Positions 7,458-15,545 of a DNA stretch of 15,545 bases are shown here, one piece after another. Source of the DNA: Mxb001 sp044360385 (GTDB lineage: Bacteria; Actinomycetota; Actinomycetes; S36-B12); NCBI GenBank assembly GCA_044360385.1, contig JBIKKK010000036.1, positions 1 through 15,545 of the forward strand. Reading direction: 5' to 3'. Position 1 is the first letter of the stretch; the number at the start of each line of letters is the position of its first letter. Below the pieces are notes generated by a model. That model worked only from the letters and a program-made list of their open reading frames with translations. It was not told the origin of the DNA and ran no database searches. The position numbers were made by a program, and so were the translations under genes.

Positions 7458-7964
7458 TCAGTGGCCGCCGTTTGTCTTATAGCGATCCCAAGATTCGTTG
7501 ATCTCCTGCTCGGCTTCCTCGCGACCCGTCCAGGTCGCACCCTCGACGGACTTGCCGGGCTCCAGGTCCTTGTAGACCTCGAAGAAGTGCTGGATCTCGA
7601 GTCGGTCGAACTCCGACACGTGATAGATGTCGCGCACATGCTCCATGCGCGGATCCCCCGCCGGCACGCAGAGGACCTTGTCGTCGCCGCCTGCCTCGTC
7701 GGTCATGCGGAACATCCCTACAGCGCGGCAGCGGATCACCACTCCGGGGAAGGTCGGCTCCTGCACCAGCACGAGTGCATCGAGCGGATCACCGTCGAGT
7801 CCGAGTGTGTCGTCAACGAAGCCGTAGTCGTGCGGGTAGCGCGTCGATGTGAAGAGCATGCGATCCAGGCGGATCCGCCCCGTGCGATGGTCCATCTCGT
7901 ACTTGTTGCGGCTTCCGGAGGGGATCTCGATGGTGACGTCGAATTCCAGTGGCTGGGGTGTCAC
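7458..7964 (-). CDS. ppa: Family I inorganic pyrophosphatase
   Basis: The 168-aa protein is the expected length for a bacterial family I enzyme and carries the signature DGDPLDA at residues 57-63, whose aspartates bind the catalytic metals. Other conserved parts are EIPSGSRNKYE near 13-23, RYPHDYGF at 42-49, and the C-terminal HFFEVYKDLEPGK. It hydrolyses pyrophosphate to two phosphates in the cytoplasm, pulling forward reactions such as fatty acyl-CoA activation, tRNA lysidinylation and Hpt-catalysed nucleotide turnover. The GTG at 7964 is preceded by GAGGAGG on the minus strand at about 4-nt spacing. It is divergent from dacB with 85 nt between. Pairing of ppa and dacB in opposite directions next to tilS-hpt-ftsH is familiar in Actinomycetota. 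Confidence 0.96.
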   Translation of the reverse strand: MTPQPLEFDVTIEIPSGSRNKYEMDHRTGRIRLDRMLFTSTRYPHDYGFVDDTLGLDGDPLDALVLVQEPTFPGVVIRCRAVGMFRMTDEAGGDDKVLCVPAGDPRMEHVRDIYHVSEFDRLEIQHFFEVYKDLEPGKSVEGATWTGREEAEQEINESWDRYKTNGGH

Positions 7965-7991
7965 GTGACCTCCTCGACGGGTGACCTGACC

Positions 7992-7997
7992 TAGTCT
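7992..7997 (+). promoter_or_regulatory. -10 element (TAGTCT) for dacB
   Basis: TAGTCT would start transcription near 8004, leaving a leader of about 46 nt before the dacB ATG with its Shine-Dalgarno. No good -35 is visible at 17-18 nt. A direct repeat GTGACCT (7965-7971 and 7981-7987, 16 nt apart) lies just upstream and could bind a regulator. Confidence 0.4.
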
Positions 7998-8049
7998 TCC
8001 TCATGGCGTGCCCGCTCAGTGGCCGCATCTGCCTTCTGGGAGGAGTCGC

Positions 8050-9345
8050 ATGCGTCGCACGTGGCTTCCCCTCGTGGCTCTCGCGGTCGCGGCCGTGGCG
8101 GTGCCGGCCTATGCCGCTCCCCAATCCGCGCCCGCCGGACCGGCCGAGGTCGTGCTCGCGCTGCCGCAGGACTCTGCGGAGGGGGCGCCTGATGCGCTGG
8201 CCGGCGTACTCGACCCACTCCTCGACGATCAATCCCTGGGCGGGTCCGTGGGCGCGATCGTGCTCGATATCGCTACCGGCGCGGTCCTCTATCAGCGCGA
8301 GGCAGCCATGTCCCGATCACTCGCATCGAATCAGAAGGTCTTCAGTGCCCTCGCGATCCTCGACGCGCTGGGACCTGAAGCCCGCATCGAGACCCCGGTC
8401 ACCTGGGATGCGGCCACGTCCACCGTGACCCTGGTCGGAGCTGGCGACCCAACTCTGGCCTCCGTCGCCGCGGCGGGGTCATCCCTCGCGGACCTCGCCG
8501 ATCAGGTGGCGGGTCAGGTCACCTCGGACGTATCGCTGCGCTACGACACGAGTCTTTTCGACGGGCCCGCCATCGCACCCGGGTGGTCGCCCGACTATCC
8601 CGCGCTCGGCATCGCCGCCCCGGTCTCCCCACTCGTCGTCGACAGGTCTCGTATCGGCGGGGACGAGGCGCGGCAGCCTGATCCTGCGCGGGCAGCCGCG
8701 GACACCTTCGCCGCGCTCCTGGCTGACCGAGGCGTCACCGTCTCCGACATCGAGGAGGCGCCGGCCTCGGGTCAGGTGATCGCCACCACGACCTCCGAGC
8801 CGCTGGCCACCATGGTCGAGACGATGCTCACCGAATCCGACAACGACATGTCGGAGATCCTCAGTCACCTCGCCGGAGCCGAGTTGACCGGAGCGGGCTC
8901 CTTCGCCAGCAGCGCGGAAGCGATGCTCACCACGCTCCAGTCCATGGGCATCCCGGTGAGCGGTGTGGAGTTCGTCGACGGCAGCGGACTGTCCTATGGG
9001 GACGTCTCCTCGCCGCTCACGCTCGCGAGTGCCATCGCCATGAGTGCCGGGGCCACCGCCCCGTCATGGACGTGGCCGGTCGTCCTCGGCCTGCCGGTGG
9101 CTGGTCTCACGGGCACGCTGGCGGACCGTTTCATCGGCTCCGACACTCGCGCGGCCGCGGGATTCGTGCGGGCCAAGACCGGCACGCTCATCGGCGTCTC
9201 GACGCTCGCGGGCACGGTGGTCGACGCCGACGGGAGACTCCTCGCCTTCGCCTTCATGTCGGATGAGACCACCGATGTCGATTCCTCGCGCGCGGCGCTG
9301 GACCGAGCCGCCGCCGCACTCGCAGCGTGCGGCTGCCGCGCCTGA
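8050..9345 (+). CDS. dacB: D-alanyl-D-alanine carboxypeptidase/endopeptidase (PBP4 type, peptidase S13)
   Basis: The 431-aa protein has a Sec signal peptide with likely cleavage after Ala22 (AYA|A), so it acts outside the membrane on peptidoglycan. The penicillin-binding motifs are in order: SxxK as SNQK (Ser93-Lys96, in LASNQKVFSAL), SDN at 263-265, and KTG at 376-378 in RAKTGTL. The large spacing between SxxK and SDN reflects the inserted domains typical of PBP4/DacB; GDPTLAS near 132-138 and DGSGLSYGD near 310-318 are further family landmarks. It trims terminal D-Ala and may cut cross-links. ATG 8050 has GGGAGGAG upstream (8038-8045), and upstream in-frame GTGs would spoil the signal peptide. 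The next gene begins 28 nt after the stop with its own apparent promoter. Confidence 0.93.
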   Translation: MRRTWLPLVALAVAAVAVPAYAAPQSAPAGPAEVVLALPQDSAEGAPDALAGVLDPLLDDQSLGGSVGAIVLDIATGAVLYQREAAMSRSLASNQKVFSALAILDALGPEARIETPVTWDAATSTVTLVGAGDPTLASVAAAGSSLADLADQVAGQVTSDVSLRYDTSLFDGPAIAPGWSPDYPALGIAAPVSPLVVDRSRIGGDEARQPDPARAAADTFAALLADRGVTVSDIEEAPASGQVIATTTSEPLATMVETMLTESDNDMSEILSHLAGAELTGAGSFASSAEAMLTTLQSMGIPVSGVEFVDGSGLSYGDVSSPLTLASAIAMSAGATAPSWTWPVVLGLPVAGLTGTLADRFIGSDTRAAAGFVRAKTGTLIGVSTLAGTVVDADGRLLAFAFMSDETTDVDSSRAALDRAAAALAACGCRA

Positions 9346-9361
9346 CATCCACTACGGGACA

Positions 9362-9367
9362 TACAGT
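9362..9367 (+). promoter_or_regulatory. -10 element (TACAGT), leaderless start
   Basis: TACAGT is followed by exactly 6 nt and then the GTG at 9374. No Shine-Dalgarno is present. This is the third clear case of this geometry in the window and suggests a separate leaderless promoter for the protease-tilS-hpt group inside the cluster. Confidence 0.5.
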
Positions 9368-9373
9368 CGTCAG

Positions 9374-10390
9374 GTGACCGAACCCGTCGACTGGGCACTT
9401 GCCGCGGCCACGGGGGCGCGTCTGGCGCCCTCCGGGCCCGACGATGATCGCGACGGAGTCGAGGCCGCAGTCCGCCAACTCCGCCGGGCGAGTGAGCGCG
9501 CGGTCCAGCCGGTGGCCGACGTCACCGGCCTGGAGGCGCCCTTCGAGGCGCATCGCAGCGTGGTCGTCGGCCGCAAGGAATGGGTGAGGTCCAACGTCGA
9601 GCAACTGCGCACCGCCACCGAGCCGGTGGCCGACCTGCTGGGCGGTGATGGCAATCGCGTCGTGCGCGCGATCGGCTCGCGCACGACGGCCCTGCAGATG
9701 GGCGGCGTGCTCGCCTGGCTGTCGTCGAAGGTGCTGGGGCAGTACGAGGCCTTCGGATCCGAGGGCCGCCTGCTGCTTGTCGCGCCCAACATCGTGCACG
9801 CCGAGCGCCAGCTCGACGTCCCGCCGACCGACTTCCGTCTGTGGGTGTGCCTGCACGAGGAAACCCATCGCGTGCAGTTCGGAGCCGTCGCGTGGCTCTC
9901 CGGCTATTTCACCGAGGAGGTGCACTCCTATCTCCGTGCGGTGGATCCTGACGCGGGCAGCGCCATCGGCCGCGTCGTCACGGGTTTCCGGCGCGGGACC
10001 CGCGGGTCGGGCGGCCTCATTGACCTCATGCAGACCGAAGATCAGCGCGCCATCCTCGACCGCCTGACCGCCCTGATGTCGCTGCTCGAGGGGCATGCCG
10101 ATGTCGTCATGGATGCCGTCGGCCCCAAGGTGGTGCCGAGCGTCGACATCATCCGGCAGCGCTTCGACCAGCGGCGCCAGCAGGCCGGCACCCTCGATGG
10201 TGCTCTCCGCCGCCTGCTCGGGCTCGATGCCAAGCTGCGCCAGTACGTCGACGGTGCGGCCTTCGTGCGCGCCGTCGTCGACAAGGTCGGCATGCAGGAC
10301 TTCAACGCCGTGTGGACCTCGCCCGACACCCTGCCGCGGCCGGCCGAGATCGCCGACCCCGCGGCCTGGATCGCGAGAGTGCACGGATGA
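9374..10390 (+). CDS. Zinc-dependent metalloprotease-like protein (DUF2342 family)
   Basis: The 338-aa protein carries an HExxH zinc motif as HEETHRVQF (His161, Glu162, His165), within a helical, soluble, signal-less protein. A later conserved LEGHADVVMD (about 238-247) may supply a further metal ligand. This matches the actinobacterial DUF2342/TIGR03624-type proteins, called putative hydrolases or F420-biosynthesis-associated proteins, which are regularly found between dacB and tilS. Proteolytic activity has to my knowledge not been generally shown, so the name reflects the motif only. The GTG at 9374 is favoured because of the -10 element six bases upstream; earlier in-frame starts lie inside dacB. 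Its stop overlaps the tilS start in ATGA (10387-10390), suggesting translational coupling. Confidence 0.85.
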   Translation: MTEPVDWALAAATGARLAPSGPDDDRDGVEAAVRQLRRASERAVQPVADVTGLEAPFEAHRSVVVGRKEWVRSNVEQLRTATEPVADLLGGDGNRVVRAIGSRTTALQMGGVLAWLSSKVLGQYEAFGSEGRLLLVAPNIVHAERQLDVPPTDFRLWVCLHEETHRVQFGAVAWLSGYFTEEVHSYLRAVDPDAGSAIGRVVTGFRRGTRGSGGLIDLMQTEDQRAILDRLTALMSLLEGHADVVMDAVGPKVVPSVDIIRQRFDQRRQQAGTLDGALRRLLGLDAKLRQYVDGAAFVRAVVDKVGMQDFNAVWTSPDTLPRPAEIADPAAWIARVHG

Positions 10391-11394
10391 CCTTCGCGGG
10401 GGGTCCGCTCGAGGCGAGAGCGACCGTGCGACGCGCTGTCGAAGATGGTCTTGCTGACCTGCCGTACGACGCGATCGTGCTCGTCGGAGTCTCGGGCGGA
10501 GCGGACTCACTCGCGCTCGCGCGCGCGGCCGGGGTGCTCGATCGCCGCGTGGCCGTGGGGATCATCGACCACGGACTGCAACCCGACTCGGCGGAGGTCG
10601 CCCAGACCGCCGCCCACGTGTGCGCGGAATTGGGCCTCGATCCCGTCATCGTCGAACGGGTGCAGGTCTCGGCGACAGGAGTGGGCCCCGAGGCAGCCGC
10701 TCGCGAGGCAAGGAGAGTCGCACTGGCGGGCATCGCGGATCGACTCGGTGCGTCGGCGATCCTGCTTGCGCACACCCGCGATGACCAGGCCGAGACGGTC
10801 CTGCTGCGTCTCGCGCGCGGGTCCGGTGCGCGGTCACTCGCCGCCATGGCGCCTGTCACGGGTCGCTGGCGGCGACCTCTGCTCGATCTCCCGCGCGATG
10901 TCGTGCGCACGAGCGTGGCGGACCTGTCGACCTGGGAGGACCCGCACAACGACGACCCGGCGTATGCCCGCACCCGCGTGCGCCATGGCGCGCTGCCCGC
11001 CCTCACCGATGCCCTGGGTCCCGAGGTCGTCTCGGGGCTTGCCCGGTCGGCCCGGATGCTGGGCGACGACGCCGAAGCCCTCGAGGCTCTGGCCCGGGAG
11101 TCCGCCCGCGCGCTCGTCGATGCCGAGGGGACCCTCGATGTGGTGGCTCTCTCCGCCCTGCCAAGGGCACTGCGCACGCGGATCATCCGGGACGCCGCGA
11201 TCGCGGCCGGTTGTCCCGCGGGGTCGCTGACCTCGGCTCATATCGATCGAGTCGAGGTGCTCGTGACGGATTGGCACGGCCAGGGCGGGGTCGATCTCCC
11301 GGGCGGTCTCGCCGGCGAGCGCGCGTATGGCAGGCTGGCGATCCGCCGCGTCCCCCCGGTCGCGGAGCGACGTCGACACGACCGCGAGGAGTGA
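10387..11394 (+). CDS. tilS: tRNA(Ile)-lysidine synthetase
   Basis: The 335-aa protein has the N-type PP-loop SGGADS at residues 36-41, which binds ATP. IDHGLQPDS, HTRDDQAETVLLRLARGSG and DPHNDDPAYARTRVRH follow, all TilS landmarks. It adds lysine to the wobble cytidine of tRNA-Ile(CAU), switching decoding from AUG to AUA, and is normally essential. The length is that of the short actinobacterial form with a reduced C-terminal region. ATG 10387 overlaps the stop of the preceding gene in ATGA. The usual DPSN motif reads DPHN here, a minor change. hpt begins 2 nt after its stop; the tilS-hpt-ftsH order is conserved across Gram-positive bacteria. Confidence 0.95.
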   Translation: MTFAGGPLEARATVRRAVEDGLADLPYDAIVLVGVSGGADSLALARAAGVLDRRVAVGIIDHGLQPDSAEVAQTAAHVCAELGLDPVIVERVQVSATGVGPEAAAREARRVALAGIADRLGASAILLAHTRDDQAETVLLRLARGSGARSLAAMAPVTGRWRRPLLDLPRDVVRTSVADLSTWEDPHNDDPAYARTRVRHGALPALTDALGPEVVSGLARSARMLGDDAEALEALARESARALVDAEGTLDVVALSALPRALRTRIIRDAAIAAGCPAGSLTSAHIDRVEVLVTDWHGQGGVDLPGGLAGERAYGRLAIRRVPPVAERRRHDREE

Positions 11395-11396
11395 GA

Positions 11397-11951
11397 GTGG
11401 ACGCCGACCACGTCCCTTCAGAAATCACCGAGATCCTCATCACGCACGACGAGCTCCAGCAGCGTCTGGCGGAGATCGCAGCGCAGGTCGACGCCGACTA
11501 CGCCGGCCGCGATCTGCTCCTGGTGGGCGTGCTCAAGGGCGCCACCATCGTCGTCGCAGACTTCATGCGCCACCTGAAGTCTCACGTGACGGTCGACTGG
11601 ATGGCGGTGTCGTCGTACGGCTCCGGCACTCAATCCTCGGGTGTCGTGCGCATCCTCAAGGACCTCGACACCGACCTCGAGGGTCGCAATGTGCTCGTGG
11701 TGGAAGACATCCTCGACACCGGGCTGACCCTGTCGTGGCTTCTGCGCAACCTGAAGTCCCGCGGAGCGGAGTCGGTCGAGGTCTTCACGCTCCTGCGCAA
11801 GCCCGAGGCCCTGCGGATCCCCGTGGAGCCCAAGTACGTCGGATTCGATATCCCCAACGTCTTCGTCGTGGGCTACGGGCTGGACTATGACGAGAGGTAC
11901 CGCAACCTGCGCCAGGTCGGGGTCCTCGACCCTCGTGTGTACGGCGGCTGA
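11397..11951 (+). CDS. hpt: Hypoxanthine phosphoribosyltransferase
   Basis: The 184-aa protein has the phosphoribosyl-pyrophosphate binding motif VVEDILDTG (101-109), the LKGA pyrophosphate loop near 47-49, and VSSYGSGTQSSG, the flexible active-site loop. GFDIPNVFVVGYGLDYDERYRNL at the C-terminal end is typical of HPRT. It salvages hypoxanthine (and probably guanine) to IMP/GMP in the cytoplasm. GTG 11397 is chosen because GAGGAG (11386-11391) lies 5 nt upstream; GTG 11391, overlapping the tilS stop, is the alternative. It is cotranslated with tilS. A 105-nt gap with a possible stress promoter separates it from ftsH, which needs the GTP supplied by salvage further downstream for folate synthesis. 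Confidence 0.96.
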   Translation: MDADHVPSEITEILITHDELQQRLAEIAAQVDADYAGRDLLLVGVLKGATIVVADFMRHLKSHVTVDWMAVSSYGSGTQSSGVVRILKDLDTDLEGRNVLVVEDILDTGLTLSWLLRNLKSRGAESVEVFTLLRKPEALRIPVEPKYVGFDIPNVFVVGYGLDYDERYRNLRQVGVLDPRVYGG

Positions 11952-11995
11952 CCGGCCTTCCTCACGGCTCCCGGTGTACCTTCGAGGGAGCGGGC

Positions 11996-12022
11996 GGGAA
12001 TGCTCGCCTCACGTGGCGCGTT
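11996..12022 (+). promoter_or_regulatory. Candidate SigR/SigH-type ECF promoter upstream of ftsH
   Basis: GGGAAT (11996-12001) and GTT (12020-12022, in the context CGTTG) are separated by exactly 18 nt. This equals the consensus used by the thiol-oxidative and heat stress sigma factors SigR (Streptomyces) and SigH (Mycobacterium). Transcription would start near 12029, leaving a leader of about 28 nt that contains the ftsH Shine-Dalgarno. A housekeeping -10 such as TACCTT (11977-11982) may also act. Confidence 0.6.
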
Positions 12023-12056
12023 GCCGCATCATCGACGATCTAAGGAAGCCGACCAG

Positions 12057-14050
<1,994 letters not shown>

Positions 14051-14054
<4 letters not shown>

Positions 14055-14665
14055 CCTCGGAAATCACCCGGGTGTCACTTGACCGGGAGCCACCGGCACT
14101 CGGTCCCTTCGACCGTGAGCGCGCGGAGCGCGCCGTTCGTGAGCTGCTCATCGCCGTCGGCGAGGATCCTGATCGCGAGGGCCTGCTCGATACGCCGGCC
14201 CGCGTGGCTCGCGCCTACGAAGAGATCTTCGGTGGGATGCGTATGACGGCCGAGGATGTGCTCACGACGACCTTCGATCTGGGTCACAACGAGCTCATCA
14301 TCGTCCGCGATATCGAGGTCTACAGCACGTGCGAGCACCACCTCGTGCCCTTCCACGGCGTCGCGCATGTCGGCTACATCCCTGGCGACGATGGACGCAT
14401 CACGGGTCTGTCCAAGCTCGCCCGTCTTGTCGATGTCTTCGCCAAGCGCCCGCAGGTGCAGGAGCGACTCACCTCGCAGATCGCCGATGCGCTCATGCGC
14501 ATCCTCCAGCCGAAGGGCGCGATCGTGGTCGTCTCCTGCGAGCACCTGTGCATGTCGATGCGCGGCGTGCGCAAGCCCGGAGCCCGCACCATGACGAGTG
14601 CGGTCCGCGGCGCCCTGACGGACCCGGCCACGCGGGCCGAGGCCATGGCGCTGCTCCGGGATTAG
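14051..14665 (+). CDS. folE: GTP cyclohydrolase I
   Basis: The 204-aa protein catalyses the first step of folate synthesis, GTP to 7,8-dihydroneopterin triphosphate. Visible family residues are Cys94, His96 and His97 in STCEHHLVPFHG, and His165 and Cys167 in CEHLCMSMRGVRKPGA. By comparison with the family, Cys94, His97 and Cys167 hold the zinc, and His96 and His165 take part in catalysis. Cys163 is an additional cysteine beside this site. The length fits the unfused bacterial enzyme. The GTG start at 14051 overlaps the ftsH stop in GTGA, so translation is probably coupled to ftsH and no terminator or promoter lies between. It works as a homodecamer in the cytoplasm. folP follows after 2 nt. 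Confidence 0.97.
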
Positions 14666-14667
14666 CG

Positions 14668-15522
14668 GTGCGCGCACCCCTCGGCCTGCCCTCGGCCCTC
14701 GCTGATCTCGATCGCACACTTGTCATGGGCATCCTCAACGTCACTCCCGATTCCTTCTCCGACGGGGGCCGCTGGGCGGACACGGCGAGCGCCATCGAGC
14801 GCGGTCGTCGACTGCGTTCGGAGGGGGCAGACCTTGTCGATGTCGGCGGGGAGTCGACTCGGCCCGGTGCCGCCCGCATCTCCGTCGAGGAGGAGCGTGA
14901 TCGCGTGCTTCCCGTCGTGCAGGCCCTGGTCTCCGACGGGGTGCAGGTGAGCATCGACACCATGCGCGCGGAGGTCGCCGCGGCCTGCGTGGCGGCCGGT
15001 GCTGTCGTCGTCAACGACGTGAGCGGTGGCCGCGCCGATCCGGACATGCTGCCTTGGCTCGCGACCTGCGAGGTCCCCTACGTCGCCATGCACTGGCGCG
15101 GTCCAAGCGATGTCATGGAAGACCTCGCGACCTACGACGATGTCGTCGCGGACGTCCGCGCGGAGCTTGCGGATCGTCTCGCCGCCTTGGCAGAGGCCGG
15201 CGTGGACCTCGATCGTGTCGTGCTCGATCCCGGCCTGGGCTTCGCCAAGCGCTCGCCCCACAACTGGGCCCTGCTGCGAGATCTCGACGCGCTGGAGTCA
15301 CTGGGGCGGCCACTGCTCATCGGGGCTTCGCGCAAGCGCTTCCTCGGCGACCTCCTCGCCGACGATGACGGTGAGCCGAGGCCCTTCGACGGCCGCGACG
15401 CGGCGGGCGATGCGGTCACGGCCCTGGCGGCCTTCGCTGGTGTCTGGGGGGTGCGCGTCCATGAGGTCGCCGCCAGTCGCGACGCTGCTCTGGTCGCACG
15501 AGCATGGAGGGAGTCATCGTGA
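14668..15522 (+). CDS. folP: Dihydropteroate synthase
   Basis: The 284-aa TIM-barrel enzyme joins 4-aminobenzoate to 6-hydroxymethyl-dihydropterin pyrophosphate and is the sulfonamide target. Motifs in order: NVTPDSFSDGG (24-34), GGESTRPGA (60-68), SIDT with Asp97, NDVSGG with Asn116, DPGLGFAK (187-194), GASRKRFLG (219-227) and the phosphate-binding Arg263-x-His265. All expected catalytic positions are present. The GTG at 14668 lies 2 nt after the folE stop and has no clear Shine-Dalgarno, so reinitiation after folE is likely; a start at Met20 would remove the first strand. Its stop overlaps the next start in GTGA (15519-15522), continuing the folate operon. Confidence 0.96.
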   Translation: MRAPLGLPSALADLDRTLVMGILNVTPDSFSDGGRWADTASAIERGRRLRSEGADLVDVGGESTRPGAARISVEEERDRVLPVVQALVSDGVQVSIDTMRAEVAAACVAAGAVVVNDVSGGRADPDMLPWLATCEVPYVAMHWRGPSDVMEDLATYDDVVADVRAELADRLAALAEAGVDLDRVVLDPGLGFAKRSPHNWALLRDLDALESLGRPLLIGASRKRFLGDLLADDDGEPRPFDGRDAAGDAVTALAAFAGVWGVRVHEVAASRDAALVARAWRESS

Positions 15523-15545
15523 CGGCACTCGTCCCCGGAGCAGGT
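15519..15545 (+). CDS. Start of next gene in the folate operon (only 9 codons in window)
   Basis: GTG at 15519 overlaps the folP stop as GTGA and is preceded by GGAGGGAG (15506-15513) at about 5-nt spacing. Only VTALVPGAG is visible. In many Actinomycetota folB (dihydroneopterin aldolase) follows folP, but these nine residues are not recognisably FolB, so the identity is open. Confidence 0.5.

Noticed and set aside
8003..8428. Possible leaderless ORF starting 5 nt after the TAGTCT -10 of dacB
   Set aside because: It overlaps dacB out of frame, the protein is Arg/Ser/Pro-rich without pattern, and the spacing differs from the 6-nt rule of the better cases.
12000..12056. Upstream in-frame ATG that would extend FtsH by 19 residues
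   Set aside because: It overlaps the GGGAAT of the candidate promoter, and FtsH proteins of this group begin at the MNAKRFLRGP-like start, which has its own Shine-Dalgarno.

Overview
The window looks like a stretch of ordinary chromosome from a high-GC Gram-positive bacterium (Actinomycetota). The signs are strong G/C bias in third codon positions, frequent GTG starts, short or overlapping gene junctions, TANNNT-type -10 elements placed so that mRNAs would start at the start codon, and the order dacB - zinc-metalloprotease-like gene - tilS - hpt - ftsH - folE - folP, which is familiar from actinobacterial chromosomes. I cannot place it below phylum with confidence. There is no sign of a phage, insertion sequence, CRISPR array, tRNA or rRNA gene.

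Left part (1-5247): a minus-strand P-loop kinase resembling the ribosylnicotinamide kinase domain of NadR runs off the left edge. It is divergent from a fatty-acid beta-oxidation operon: thiolase (fadA), then a fused enoyl-CoA hydratase / 3-hydroxyacyl-CoA dehydrogenase (fadB), a TetR-type regulator that probably senses the pathway, and a small histidine-phosphatase-fold protein. The divergent region carries a 16-bp inverted repeat whose arms lie next to the two putative promoters. A strong 13-bp hairpin covers the start of the tetR gene.

Middle (5248-7964): a small four-helix membrane protein and a secreted protein made of two copies of the same domain. Both appear to have leaderless promoters. 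Then come two minus-strand housekeeping genes, a Nudix hydrolase and inorganic pyrophosphatase (ppa). The secreted-protein gene and the Nudix gene converge so tightly that their stop codons overlap.

Right part (7965-15545): a co-directional cluster. It holds an exported D-Ala-D-Ala carboxypeptidase (PBP4/DacB type), a zinc-metalloprotease-like protein with an HExxH motif, tRNA-Ile lysidine synthetase (tilS), hypoxanthine phosphoribosyltransferase (hpt), the membrane protease FtsH, and the first folate genes folE and folP. A further gene starts at the right edge. Several junctions overlap by 4 nt, which suggests translational coupling. A sequence matching the SigR/SigH-type ECF promoter consensus (GGGAAT-N18-GTT) lies just upstream of ftsH, so ftsH-fol may be induced by thiol-oxidative or heat stress separately from tilS-hpt.

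Most genes are well-known families. The points most worth checking are regulatory (the operator-like inverted repeat, the tetR hairpin, the ECF promoter, the leaderless starts) and the uncharacterised duplicated secreted protein. I do not see convincing evidence of an entirely new multi-gene system.
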